A stretch of 64,000 bases of DNA, taken from Roseovarius nanhaiticus (lineage in GTDB: Bacteria > Pseudomonadota > Alphaproteobacteria > Rhodobacterales > Rhodobacteraceae). Where the stretch lies: assembly GCF_900156535.1 (NCBI RefSeq), contig NZ_FTNV01000001.1, forward strand, positions 558,001 to 622,000, written 5' to 3'. This document shows positions 8,280 to 16,692 of this stretch, in pieces; the stretch's first letter is position 1, and every line of letters begins with the position of its first letter. Under the pieces are notes generated by a model. It made no database searches. It saw only the letters and a list, made by a program, of their open reading frames with translations, and was not told where the DNA came from. A program made the position numbers and the translations under genes.

Positions 8280-9455
8280 ATGCGCGTTGGGAACAAGTTG
8301 AAAGCTTTGGCAGTGAAGAGTGCTCCGCCGGGGAAGCACGGTGACGGGAATGGGCTTTGGCTGCTGAAGCGCGAAGACGGCGGGGGCCAGTGGAGCTTTC
8401 GCTACAGTCTTTGGGGGCGTCGGAAGGAAATGGGCCTGGGGTCGCTCAAGGAGGTCACGCTTCGTGACGCGCGTGACGCAGCCGAAGACGCGCGCCGCGA
8501 CCTGCGGGAGGGGCTCGATCCCAAGAAACAACGAAGAATTCGCCTCGGACAAATCCGCCGGGTCAGTGATACGCTCGAAGCTGTCGCGGAAGACGCCTAT
8601 GAGTCGCACAGGAAGACGTTGAAGCGCGATGACGGCCGCTGGTTCAGTCCGCTCCGAGTGCATGTGCTGCCTAAACTCGGAGAGAGGCCGATCGATCAGA
8701 TCGATCAGCACGACATCCGCGATGCGCTCGCGCCACTTTGGCATTCGAAGAACGAAACTGCCCGCAAGGCGCTGTCTCGCCTCAAAACCGTCTTCGTTCA
8801 TGCGCTGGCACTTGGCCTCGACGTCAAACTTCAAACTCTTGAGAACGCGAAAGTGCTCCTTGGCCGTGCCGAGGTCAGCTGTAGCCATATCGAAGCGATG
8901 CCTTGGGCGGACGTGCCAGAGTTTTATGGCACGCTCGGCGAGAGCCAAGCCGAATTGGCATTGCGTCTTCTGATCCTGACTGGCGTCCGAAGCGGGTCTG
9001 TCCTAAATTTCGACTTCGATCAAATCGAGAGCGGTGACTGGGTGATCCCCTCAGATCACCTTAAAGGCCGAAAGTCACAGAAGAAGACGTTCACTGTCCC
9101 CCTGTCACCCGAAGCTCTTAACGTCCTCGACCTTGTCCGCAAGCATCAGTCCAGCGCCCATGCTTTTTCGAACAGCCGCGGTGGCCGCATCGACAAAATG
9201 GCGATGAGGAAACTACTGGTCGAGCGTGGTCTCGCGGCGCGGCCGCACGGGTTCCGGTCATCGCTTCGGACATGGCTCGCGGAGGCGACGGACTGTCCAA
9301 ATGACGTCGCCGAAGCCATGCTTGCACATGAGACCGGATCTGATGTCGAGCGCGCCTACAAGAGAACCGATTTTCTTGAGAAACGTCGTTCCTGGACCGA
9401 TCTTTGGTCTAACTTCGTTACGGGGATCGAGGCCAATATCGCCAAGGCGGCCTGA
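8280..9455 (+). CDS. int: P4-type tyrosine integrase
   Basis: Site-specific recombinase likely to catalyse integration and excision of the island. From ATG 8280 (GGGAGG upstream) it has 391 residues: an N-terminal DUF4102-like arm-binding segment (GDGNGLWLLKRE, WSFRYSLWGRRKEMGLGS), a core-binding helical domain and a catalytic domain. The catalytic residues are visible: Arg237 (TGVRSGS), His323 and Arg326 (HGFRSSLRTW), His350 (AHETG) and nucleophile Tyr360. An upstream GTG/CTG extension to 8205 would run into the probable attachment region and is less likely. It is transcribed inward from the left edge of the island. Confidence 0.93.
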   Translation: MRVGNKLKALAVKSAPPGKHGDGNGLWLLKREDGGGQWSFRYSLWGRRKEMGLGSLKEVTLRDARDAAEDARRDLREGLDPKKQRRIRLGQIRRVSDTLEAVAEDAYESHRKTLKRDDGRWFSPLRVHVLPKLGERPIDQIDQHDIRDALAPLWHSKNETARKALSRLKTVFVHALALGLDVKLQTLENAKVLLGRAEVSCSHIEAMPWADVPEFYGTLGESQAELALRLLILTGVRSGSVLNFDFDQIESGDWVIPSDHLKGRKSQKKTFTVPLSPEALNVLDLVRKHQSSAHAFSNSRGGRIDKMAMRKLLVERGLAARPHGFRSSLRTWLAEATDCPNDVAEAMLAHETGSDVERAYKRTDFLEKRRSWTDLWSNFVTGIEANIAKAA

Positions 9456-9492
9456 CGAGGACTGATCAGGAAGAGTGCAGAGCGGTCCTCCA

Positions 9493-9528
9493 GCATTAGG
9501 GCTCTCCAAACAAGGAGAGCCCTAATGC
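9493..9528. terminator. Perfect 15-bp stem-loop after the integrase
   Basis: GCATTAGGGCTCTCC (9493-9507) and its exact complement (9514-9528) flank a 6-base AACAA-type loop. No T tract follows on either side. It may end integrase transcription by another route or protect mRNA. The rest of 9456-9763 is AT-richer and shows no coding signal. Confidence 0.55.
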
Positions 9529-9763
9529 ATTCCAGGTTCTTGAAATTTCCTTTGGCCCACCGCAGCACATGGATTTTCGAAAAATGAAACCTGACCTGCT
9601 GGCGACCACCTTTTCAGATTTTCGGGTCACGTTTCCTGAAATTCTCCAGAAAATAATCTCAGCCGAGCCGACTCCCCCCAGATTCTCATGAAATCATCCA
9701 TCTTTCAGGAAAATTTCCAAGAAATCGGCCTGTGACGACCAACGCCTCCTAATGTGAGGGGCT

Positions 9764-9937
9764 TCAGCCGCCTTTTTCGTCCATACGCTGCTCCACAAGG
9801 CGTCTGATCATCTCCGGTCTCGTCGGCAGATCGTCTTCCGCGCGCCGCAGCGCATCTATCCGCTCGATCATTTTGACGGGCATACGCACAAGAACAGCTT
9901 GGGTATCTGTTTTCTCGTCATTTTTCTTAGATATCAT
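9764..9937 (-). CDS. Ribbon-helix-helix DNA-binding protein (CopG/Arc type)
   Basis: A small protein of 57 residues: a polar N-terminus (MISKKNDEK), then AVLVRMPVKMIERIDALRR and a second helix with RPEMIRRLVEQRM, the beta strand-helix-helix pattern of RHH repressors and antitoxins. ATG 9937 has AAGGA eight bases upstream, whereas the longer frame to 10003 lacks a site. No toxin gene is adjacent, so it is more likely a stand-alone repressor of this element. The TAGATAT repeats over its start suggest autoregulation. Confidence 0.75.
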   Translation of the reverse strand: MISKKNDEKTDTQAVLVRMPVKMIERIDALRRAEDDLPTRPEMIRRLVEQRMDEKGG

Positions 9938-9978
9938 GATATTCATCCTTGACGTAGATATATAGATATCGTAATATA
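9928..9978. promoter_or_regulatory. AT-rich repeated operator of the RHH gene
   Basis: TAGATAT occurs three times (9928, 9955, 9963); two copies extend to the similar 16-mers TAGATATCATGATATT and TAGATATCGTAATATA. They overlap the start codon and promoter region of the minus-strand RHH gene and lie upstream of the plus-strand gene at 10053. Spaced short repeats are the usual target of RHH dimers. Binding is inferred. Confidence 0.55.
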
Positions 9979-10052
9979 TAAGCAAGCCAAGGTCGGGCGG
10001 CAACCCAACCTTGGCTCTAAATCACAAACCGATCTGAGAAGGAGATCAATTC

Positions 10053-10553
10053 ATGACCTACCAAGCCAATAACACAACCGCCGGGACCACAGAAGAGCCG
10101 CAAGACTTCGTCCACAGCCCGGTCTCCCGCGACTTTTCTCGGCTCCTGATCGCGCTTCGCGCGGCTGTCGAGGCCGAGATTGATACCCTCAAATGCGACG
10201 TGTTCGATGAGGAGTTCAAAGATCGGGCCTCGCGCGCCGAAAACGCGTGGATGGATGTCATCAATATTGCGCAGAAAATCCTGAGGAATGATGCGATGCG
10301 GGCCGAAGATGATGAGCTTCGTCATGTTGCCGCCCACATCAGCATCTCGACATATCTTGAGCATTCCGAAGATTGCCAGGCGTATCAAACACTTGTTCGC
10401 GACTATTCTCCGATCTTTCCCTGCAGTGCTGACACCGCGGTCGGAAGGCGCAGCGAACAGATGATCGCGATTGCGCGGGAATGGTTCAAAACACTCGATT
10501 GGGCGGTTCTGGGCAGGGATCCGCGGGCTGAGATGCAGGCCGCCGCAATGTGA
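10053..10553 (+). CDS. Hypothetical protein, first gene of the left-arm cluster
   Basis: A 166-residue soluble protein with a strong AAGGAG site upstream. It has no signal peptide or membrane helix, and is acidic and helical (RLLIALRAAVEAEIDTL, ENAWMDVINIAQKIL). I do not recognise a family. It is followed by the broken nuclease-like gene and the FtsH-like protease on the same strand, so it may belong to one transcription unit with them. Confidence 0.7.
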   Translation: MTYQANNTTAGTTEEPQDFVHSPVSRDFSRLLIALRAAVEAEIDTLKCDVFDEEFKDRASRAENAWMDVINIAQKILRNDAMRAEDDELRHVAAHISISTYLEHSEDCQAYQTLVRDYSPIFPCSADTAVGRRSEQMIAIAREWFKTLDWAVLGRDPRAEMQAAAM

Positions 10554-10633
10554 CGGCCACTCGCGCGGTCTAAGGGTCGCTCCTGGCCGCGCGCCGTCAT
10601 CCTCTGTCTTCATCCATTCAATGGGAGGCCATC

Positions 10634-11176
10634 ATGCCGTTCCAGCCCGAATTTCCCGGATTCTGTTCGATTGCGCGCTCAGCACCCACGCTTTCGAATG
10701 CTCTCGAGGCTTATCCCCATGTGTCGTCAAGAACGATCAGTCGATATGCCAAGCGCATCGGCCGCGCCGGTGAGCACCTCGTTGATAGTATACTCACTCG
10801 ATATGGCGATCACATTCTCGCCGCGCCAGAGGATGAACCCTTCGACCGGCTCGTCAGGCGCGGTGATCGGCATGTCACGATCTAGGTCAAGACCTCGGCG
10901 CGCGCTGTCGACGGGTTCTATAAATTCTCGATGAAGCGCGGCTATAGCGGATCGCCCAAGGGCATCCGATCATATGGAGCAGGCGACTACGACATTGCCG
11001 CGCTCGTCGCTTTGCCGGAGAACGTCGTCTTCTTTTCAGCGGACCGGCGGGAGTCGTATCGCATAAGTCTCGACCAGATTGCAGGTCTGCGCGCGCATCC
11101 ACGGGCGAGCTACCTTTGCGCGCTTGAAGAGATCGGGCTTCTCGAGCCCGGCATGTCTGAAGGCGCGCCCCCCTGA
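10634..11176 (+). pseudogene. PD-(D/E)XK nuclease-like gene interrupted by an amber codon
   Basis: One reading frame runs from ATG 10634 (GGGAGG upstream) to the stop at 11174-11176, broken only by TAG at 10883-10885. The first part ends ...FDRLVRRGDRHVTI and the second continues VKTSARAVDGFYKFSM. Reading the stop as CAG would give ITIQVKTS-like sequence: an Asp on one strand followed by Q-V-K-T, the core of PD-(D/E)XK nuclease-like domains with glutamine in the (D/E/Q)XK position. The intact product would be 180 residues. A single C-to-T change explains the break. It may be a decayed gene, an assembly error or rare suppression. Confidence 0.7.
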
Positions 11177-11313
11177 GCCGGGATTATCAGCCTTCTGAGC
11201 AGGTCGACCGGCGCCTCGCCTCTCGGGGCGGCGCCGCATCAGCTGCCTTCACTCGAAATCCCATCGGATCCGGTTTCCGGACCCGCCGTCCCCCTATTCC
11301 TGAAAGACACCTA

Positions 11314-13515
11314 ATGACCCAATCAAACACCGAACCTAAGTGGCAACCGCTTGCCCAGCAGGCTCTGGAGCGCCTGCGCAGCCTGCCGGGCGGACCACGG
11401 CAGACCGAGGAGGATGATCCGTTCACCGAGCACGCTCTCCTGCTCGATGAAGAGCCGTTGCCGGAGGCGAAAGCCAAGCGGCGGGTCATCGCGAAGACCA
11501 GTCAAACGGATCAGGCTGGCAAATCCAAAAAGCGCATTCCGAAGCCGCGGCCGCACCCGCGAACGCAGCCGCGTGATCTCACCCTACTTTTCCGCCTCTG
11601 TGCGACGTTTGGAACGCAATCCGACGTCGACAAGCTGCTGAACGCCGGCGCGCTGACATTGATCGAGGTCGGCGATGCGTCGATGAGTGCAATTCTCGAG
11701 CTCTTCGAGACTGCGCTTTTCGACCGAGAGGTGACGTTCGGGTCAGATACATACCTGCCGAAAGGCGCTCCAGGATCGACCCTCGTCGCACTCACATTGA
11801 CGGAGCCGGAATATCGCAGAGACACCCGCGACCAGAGAAGCAAGATCATTGCTGCGCTGGAGTCACCACATCCAGTTCTTTTGCTCGCACCAAGCTTTGA
11901 CCAGGTGCCGAGAGACATTCTGAACTGCCTGCCGCCCCCGCAGCGCCTTGCACCTGCCTCGCGGGATATTCTCTTGGCACTCACAAGACAGGTCTATTCA
12001 CCATCCGCCTCCGAGGCGCGAAAGGTTCAACAGATGCTGCCCGATCCGGCGTCTGATCTCTCATGGCCGCGCCTGGCAGCCGCCTTGCGCGAACGGACTG
12101 CCGCATCATTCGCGGCGAAGCTGGTCTCTTTGACCACCCAAGATTCAAGAGACGGCCCGACTCTCGCAGACATCGAGGGCTTTGGGGCCGCGGAAGACGC
12201 GGCACAGCAAATGGTGTCCGACCTCCAGGACTGGCGTGCTGGTGATCTTGCGTGGTCCGAGGTTCAAAGATCCGTTCTGTTCCACGGCGCTCCAGGCACC
12301 GGCAAATCTTTCTTGGCTTCGGCTATGGGAAACAGCGCAGGCGTTTCGATGGTCCGCGGGAGCTTCGCCGCGTGGCAGGCCGCTGGCCATCTCGGAGACA
12401 TGCTGAAGGCGATGCGCGAGACTTTCCAGAATGCGGTGCAAGCGCGACCCTCGATCCTAGTCATCGACGAAGTCGACGCGCTCGGCGATCGCGCAAGCCC
12501 GGAAAAGCATAATGCGAACTACACCCATCAAGTCATCAATGGCTTTCTTGAACTCATGGATGGTTTGAAAAATCTTGAGGGGCTCATGGTCGTCGGCACC
12601 TGTAACTTCCCTGATCGGATCGACGCTGCGGCGATGAGGCCCGGCCGGTTCGACCTCAAGGTCGAAGTGCCCTTGCCCGGTGCAGCGGCCATCCGCAGGA
12701 TGCTCCGGGACGGGCTGCCCGAAGCCATTGTCGCGCCGGATCTCGAGCATCTGGTCTCTGCTGCCGCAGGCCGAAGCGCCGCCGAGATCGACGGTGCGCT
12801 CCGCGCCGCGCGCACCCGCGCGAGGTCGCAAGACCGAGCCCTTCAGGTAAGCGATCTGCTCACCCAGTTCGGCGCAGAAGCCCGCAATTCGGCGCTGGAA
12901 TACCGGATCGCGATCCACGAATGTGGGCACGCCATCGTGCATCAGTTTCTGGGTATGGGGCGCGCCAACCGCGTCGCGCTGACGACGACTGGTGGCGGGA
13001 CATGGGTCAGTTCCCCTCGCACCGAAGGCCTCATCGCAGATTGTGAGAACCAGCTGATCCACTTGCTTGCAGGCCGCGCGGCTGAGCGTGTTGTGCTCGG
13101 CGCTCCCACCGCCGGTGCAGGTGGCAGCGAAACATCGGATCTTGCCCAAGCGACCCGGAAGGCCGCGGAGATCGATACGAAGCTCGGGCTTGGCGCCGAA
13201 GGCCTTGCGTGGACCGATCTTGATCACAGCCTTTATCTGCATGATCCCGAGAATGCTGCAAGAGTTCGAGACCGCCTCGAGTCGGCCGAAGCGCGGGCGA
13301 TCTCGATCCTGTCGGCGCATGAGGCCCTATTGAAAAATATGGGGAATGCATTGTTCAAGGCCAGGATGCTGGAAGGCGAAGCGCTTGAATACTGGATGCG
13401 AAAAATCGAAGCCGCCAACGACGGCAAGGGAGCTGGCCAAAAGCGACGAATGAGCGGGCCCGCGTTCATGCCGGATAATCCGACCTCAGGTTACCCATCC
13501 GGCTCCGGGCCGTGA
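11314..13515 (+). CDS. Soluble FtsH-like AAA+ zinc metalloprotease
   Basis: ATP-dependent protease of 733 residues. After a charged N-terminal region of about 270 residues comes an AAA+ module with Walker A GAPGTGKS (325-332), Walker B LVIDE (Asp385/Glu386) and an RPGRFD sensor/arginine-finger region. A peptidase M41 domain follows with HECGH (zinc ligands His535 and His539, catalytic Glu536) and third ligand Asp609 in ETSDLAQAT. Unlike housekeeping FtsH I see no transmembrane helices, so it should be cytosolic. Its substrate is unknown. It is the largest gene of the element's left arm and may act on regulators or stress-damaged proteins. Confidence 0.88.
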   Translation: MTQSNTEPKWQPLAQQALERLRSLPGGPRQTEEDDPFTEHALLLDEEPLPEAKAKRRVIAKTSQTDQAGKSKKRIPKPRPHPRTQPRDLTLLFRLCATFGTQSDVDKLLNAGALTLIEVGDASMSAILELFETALFDREVTFGSDTYLPKGAPGSTLVALTLTEPEYRRDTRDQRSKIIAALESPHPVLLLAPSFDQVPRDILNCLPPPQRLAPASRDILLALTRQVYSPSASEARKVQQMLPDPASDLSWPRLAAALRERTAASFAAKLVSLTTQDSRDGPTLADIEGFGAAEDAAQQMVSDLQDWRAGDLAWSEVQRSVLFHGAPGTGKSFLASAMGNSAGVSMVRGSFAAWQAAGHLGDMLKAMRETFQNAVQARPSILVIDEVDALGDRASPEKHNANYTHQVINGFLELMDGLKNLEGLMVVGTCNFPDRIDAAAMRPGRFDLKVEVPLPGAAAIRRMLRDGLPEAIVAPDLEHLVSAAAGRSAAEIDGALRAARTRARSQDRALQVSDLLTQFGAEARNSALEYRIAIHECGHAIVHQFLGMGRANRVALTTTGGGTWVSSPRTEGLIADCENQLIHLLAGRAAERVVLGAPTAGAGGSETSDLAQATRKAAEIDTKLGLGAEGLAWTDLDHSLYLHDPENAARVRDRLESAEARAISILSAHEALLKNMGNALFKARMLEGEALEYWMRKIEAANDGKGAGQKRRMSGPAFMPDNPTSGYPSGSGP

Positions 13516-13614
13516 GGATCATCAAACCGCGCCCCGGCGACCTGAAATGCGGTTGCCGGGACGCGAATTTGTGGATGGTAGCACCGGAAATCCGGGCCGT
13601 TACCAACGCGGCCT

Positions 13615-13800
13615 TCAGTATGCCCCACGTTCGGAGAGCCAAGCGCGTAGGGCGAGTTCGGACCAGCCGACACGCCGGGAGGACAGCTTCACGGTTTGTG
13701 GAAAATCACCCGCATACATGAGCCGATAGAGGCTCGATTTGCTGAGACCTGTGATCGCTTCGACTTCGCGGCGGTTATAGATTCTGTTCTCAATCGTCAT
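13615..13800 (-). CDS. alpA: AlpA-type DNA-binding regulator/excisionase
   Basis: A 61-residue protein with an AAGGAAGG ribosome-binding site. It consists of a winged-helix MerR-like fold: NRREVEAITGLSKSSLYRLM, then FPQTVKLSSRRVGWSELALRAWL, the conserved pattern of phage AlpA and P4 Vis proteins. Such proteins act as transcriptional activators of the integrase or as recombination directionality factors. Its presence with a P4-type integrase in the same element fits that role. Confidence 0.88.
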   Translation of the reverse strand: MTIENRIYNRREVEAITGLSKSSLYRLMYAGDFPQTVKLSSRRVGWSELALRAWLSERGAY

Positions 13801-13870
13801 ATGAAATCCTTCCTTGAAATGACTAATGAGAACTTAACCGATGAAGGTTTCGGCAAGGTTTAACGATAAG

Positions 13871-14461
13871 TCACGCATCCGCGGGCGATTCACCGGAGGC
13901 TTGCCTCGAGGTCGATTCCGACGAAGTTCTGTTTTCACCCGCAATGGATGCAACGACTGACTGCAGTGTCTCGGCTCGCGTTCGCTGCTCCTCCGCATTG
14001 CGCTTCAGGCCCGTTATCGACACCTTTGCTGCCCGCAGACGTTCCTCAAGCTGCGCGATGCGCTCGGCTTGGGTTTCGGCATCCGTTTCCATTTGTTTGA
14101 TCACGTCCAGCCGCTCGCACGAGAGCGCCTCGGCTTCGTCGCGATTCCGTTCAAGTAGCGTTCTGTCAGCCTCGAAACTGCGCGTCGCTTCAGACATCGC
14201 CACCGTCCACACGTAGTCGTGGAGGTGTGAAAGTTCGTCGGTAACTTCGTCCGGTGCGCGGAGAAGCGCCTCGTTTTCTGCACGCATTTCGGACATCAGA
14301 CGTGTCGCGGTGGTGTAAGAGCCAACCCCCGCGCGGTCACAGATCGTCTTCGCGCTGATTTTGGCCCCCTCTTTTTCGAGGAGCGACTTCGTTTCTGCAA
14401 AAAGTTTTTTGGTAAGTAACTGCTGCGCCATTCTTTTTCTCCCAGCATTGTTCCGTGACAT
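13871..14461 (-). CDS. kfrA: KfrA-like DNA-binding coiled-coil protein
   Basis: A 196-residue protein with an N-terminal helix-turn-helix (ISAKTICDRAGVGSYTTATRLMSEM), as in the KfrA N-terminal DNA-binding domain. From about residue 85 a long, strongly charged coiled coil follows (LLERNRDEAEAL, IAQLEERLRAAKVSITGL). KfrA proteins are autorepressors and partition or nucleoid-organising proteins of plasmids and integrative elements. A perfect inverted repeat lies 43 bases upstream of its start. Confidence 0.82.
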   Translation of the reverse strand: MSRNNAGRKRMAQQLLTKKLFAETKSLLEKEGAKISAKTICDRAGVGSYTTATRLMSEMRAENEALLRAPDEVTDELSHLHDYVWTVAMSEATRSFEADRTLLERNRDEAEALSCERLDVIKQMETDAETQAERIAQLEERLRAAKVSITGLKRNAEEQRTRAETLQSVVASIAGENRTSSESTSRQASGESPADA

Positions 14462-14503
14462 GAGATACTGAAGCGCGATTAAAGCCGGGTTTAAAATACG
14501 GTT

Positions 14504-14544
14504 ACCGTAATGATTGCGGTATCTGTTACGGTAATCATTACGGT
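14504..14544. promoter_or_regulatory. Inverted-repeat operator upstream of the KfrA-like gene
   Basis: ACCGTAATGATT (14504-14515) and its exact complement AATCATTACGGT (14533-14544) are separated by 17 bases that contain a third TTACGGT half-site (14526-14532). The position just upstream of the KfrA-like start, on a divergent intergenic region, is that of an autoregulatory site. Confidence 0.7.
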
Positions 14545-14754
14545 GGCGCCCTGTCCGGACGTGCTCCGATGCTCGCCTGGCGTCAGAGGTGCGAAGGATG
14601 GCGGGTGGCTGAACCGAGCGCGTCAGCCGGACACAGCTGGACGGTCGAGACGGGCTACTTTGATCATACGGCGCACCCGGATCTCGCTTTGCGTCATCTA
14701 CGGTTTCAGACGACCGCGCAAATCGAACGCATCGGGCATAAAGGACTTGGGCGA

Positions 14755-14961
14755 ATGCAAAATGAACTGGAATATGTGGCCTTGATCAAACTGATCGAAC
14801 ACACTTATCACAATGATGCCGAAGCCATCAGCCGTTTTCTTGAGCGACCTCACGTGCTTCTGAACGGGCGCTCTCCAAGGGATGTCATGGACAGCGGCAG
14901 CACAGGCGCTAATGAAGTGCGGATCTTGTTGGAGCGCGCCAATGCAGGCATTGCAATCTAA
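14755..14961 (+). CDS. MbcA/ParS-like (DUF2384) antitoxin, probably truncated
   Basis: From ATG 14755 (AAGGA about ten bases upstream) the product is 68 residues. It ends with FLERPHVLLNGRSPRDVMD and VRILLERANAGI, the toxin-binding C-terminal domain of Xre/MbcA/ParS antitoxins. The usual N-terminal helix-turn-helix is missing or greatly shortened. The frame is open back to 14569, but that part does not resemble a DNA-binding domain. No RES-domain toxin follows; the next gene is a DUF2235 hydrolase. It may be an antitoxin remnant. Confidence 0.55.
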   Translation: MQNELEYVALIKLIEHTYHNDAEAISRFLERPHVLLNGRSPRDVMDSGSTGANEVRILLERANAGIAI

Positions 14962-15072
14962 CCAATTTTGCACCTCACCATCGGTTTGGCCCTATCAAGA
15001 AAAGTTGCAGATTGACGTTACGGCTTCTTCGCATGATGGTGGGAACGAACGCAGAACAGCCAGGGCGATGAA

Positions 15073-16494
15073 ATGCCAAAGAATATCCTGATTTTTTCGG
15101 ATGGAACTGGCCAAGAAGGCGGCCTGCGGCCAGACCAGCGTCTATCGAACATCTACAAAATGTATCGAGCGATGCGTCCCGGACCGTCGTCACCAATCGA
15201 TCCATGCGATCAGGTCTGTTTCTATGACGCCGGTCTAGGAGCAGGCGAGGTCGGTGGGCTAACGCTTCGACGCATCAGAAACAACCTCTCGGCCGCGGTT
15301 GGCACGGGCATTGATGAGAATGTCATCGATTGCTACGAGAAGATCATCTCATATTACGAACCCGGCGACCGGATCCTGCTGTTCGGGTTTTCTCGTGGGG
15401 CATACACTGTCAGGGCGGTCGCGAATGTAATGAACCTTTGCGGCATTCCAGCACGAATGCCCGATGGATCACTCGTGCCCCGCCATGGGCCACGCCTTAG
15501 AAAAATAGCGAGCGATGCGGTCAACTACGTTTACAACCACGGCAATGGGTATTCGCGTGGCCGGGAGCCGTATTACAGTCGACGTGAGGAACTCGGCCGT
15601 CGGTTTAGGCGCAAGTATTCCAGCTTTGTGCCTGACGCTGACGAGGACGTGCAAGGCAACGTGCAACCGACATTCATCGGCGTTTTCGATACGGTCGCGG
15701 CATTGGGCAACGGTCAAGTCACTCTCGCTGCCGGGATTGCTGTCACCATACTCTTGGCACTGTTCGTCGCTGCTTTGTGGTTTGGCTGGTCTTGGTATCT
15801 GTGGGGTCCGCTCCTCGCTCTCTTGGGGCTTATCGGGTTCTGGTATGGCAGGTTGAAGTGGTCTCAGTGGAAATACTTCTCTCCCAATGAGAAAAAGCCT
15901 TTGAGGCTGAGTAGGATATCGGACTGGCCGTCCATCTGGAAATACGGCCATTACGCGAAATGGAACCTGAAAAATTACGATAAATGGCTCGACTCCGACG
16001 TAGGTTTCGCTCGTCACGCGCTTGCGATCGATGAGCACCGGAAGAATTTTCCACGTGTGAAATGGGCTATGCCAGCCGAGGCCAAAAAAACCGTAGGGCG
16101 AAAACCGGAATGGTTGAAACAGGTCTGGTTTGCGGGATGTCACAGCGATGTTGGTGGAAGCTACCCCGAGCCGGAATCGAGGCTCAGCGACATCGCGTTG
16201 CAATGGATACTGGAAGAGCTGAAGGAATGCGTGCCGGAGGTAAAAATCAACTCGGAGAAGCTTTTCGTCATGCCTGATCCTACCGGCATGCAGCATGAAG
16301 AAACGCTCATGTTTTCATTCGGCCCTTTAAAAAGGCGCTGGCCATCGGAACCGAGGGATGTAGGCACGCTTTTTCCGCTACATCCAACTGTGATCGAACG
16401 CCTGAAGGCCGGGCCGGTTTCGCATTTGGGAGAGATGCAGCCATATCGGCCCGAGCAGCTTCGGAACCATCCCGATACCAAAGGTTACTATTGA
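15073..16494 (+). CDS. DUF2235 (Tle1-like) alpha/beta hydrolase with membrane hairpin
   Basis: A 473-residue protein of the DUF2235 family, which includes type VI secretion phospholipase effectors (Tle1). It starts with NILIFSDGTGQE. The nucleophile elbow is GFSRGA (Ser107), followed by GVFDTVAALG (Asp206) and CHSDVGGSYPE (His357) as the remaining triad candidates. Between Asp206 and about residue 260 are two adjacent hydrophobic helices, suggesting membrane anchoring rather than secretion. No VgrG, PAAR or immunity gene is adjacent. A lipase role is likely from the family; its biological target is unknown. Confidence 0.85.
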   Translation: MPKNILIFSDGTGQEGGLRPDQRLSNIYKMYRAMRPGPSSPIDPCDQVCFYDAGLGAGEVGGLTLRRIRNNLSAAVGTGIDENVIDCYEKIISYYEPGDRILLFGFSRGAYTVRAVANVMNLCGIPARMPDGSLVPRHGPRLRKIASDAVNYVYNHGNGYSRGREPYYSRREELGRRFRRKYSSFVPDADEDVQGNVQPTFIGVFDTVAALGNGQVTLAAGIAVTILLALFVAALWFGWSWYLWGPLLALLGLIGFWYGRLKWSQWKYFSPNEKKPLRLSRISDWPSIWKYGHYAKWNLKNYDKWLDSDVGFARHALAIDEHRKNFPRVKWAMPAEAKKTVGRKPEWLKQVWFAGCHSDVGGSYPEPESRLSDIALQWILEELKECVPEVKINSEKLFVMPDPTGMQHEETLMFSFGPLKRRWPSEPRDVGTLFPLHPTVIERLKAGPVSHLGEMQPYRPEQLRNHPDTKGYY

Positions 16495-16608
16495 CGATAT
16501 CCGCTAGGGCGTTTCGTTGTTGGCTCAACTGAAAGAGCTTCAAAAAGCCGGCCACATCTTCGCCGTGCTATTCTTTCAAAAAGTGATTCCACTGGGCTGC
16601 ATTAACCC

Positions 16609-16639
16609 TTGAACCTCTAGTTACTAGAGGAACTAGATC
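16609..16639 (+). promoter_or_regulatory. MerR-type promoter before L,D-transpeptidase
   Basis: TTGAAC at 16609-16614 and TAGATC at 16634-16639 are separated by 19 bases, the over-long spacer of MerR-controlled promoters. A perfect dyad CCTCTAG-TTA-CTAGAGG fills the spacer. Three related sites occur at 17819, 28312 (minus) and 30622. Confidence 0.8.
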
Positions 16640-16692
16640 GCGTGATGTGGGTTGAACACTCCAAGCGCAATGCGATCCATATCGAGGACATC

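Noticed and set aside
15073-16494. Type VI secretion effector assignment for the DUF2235 protein
   Set aside because: No T6SS, VgrG, PAAR or immunity gene nearby and a central membrane hairpin; only the hydrolase family is claimed.
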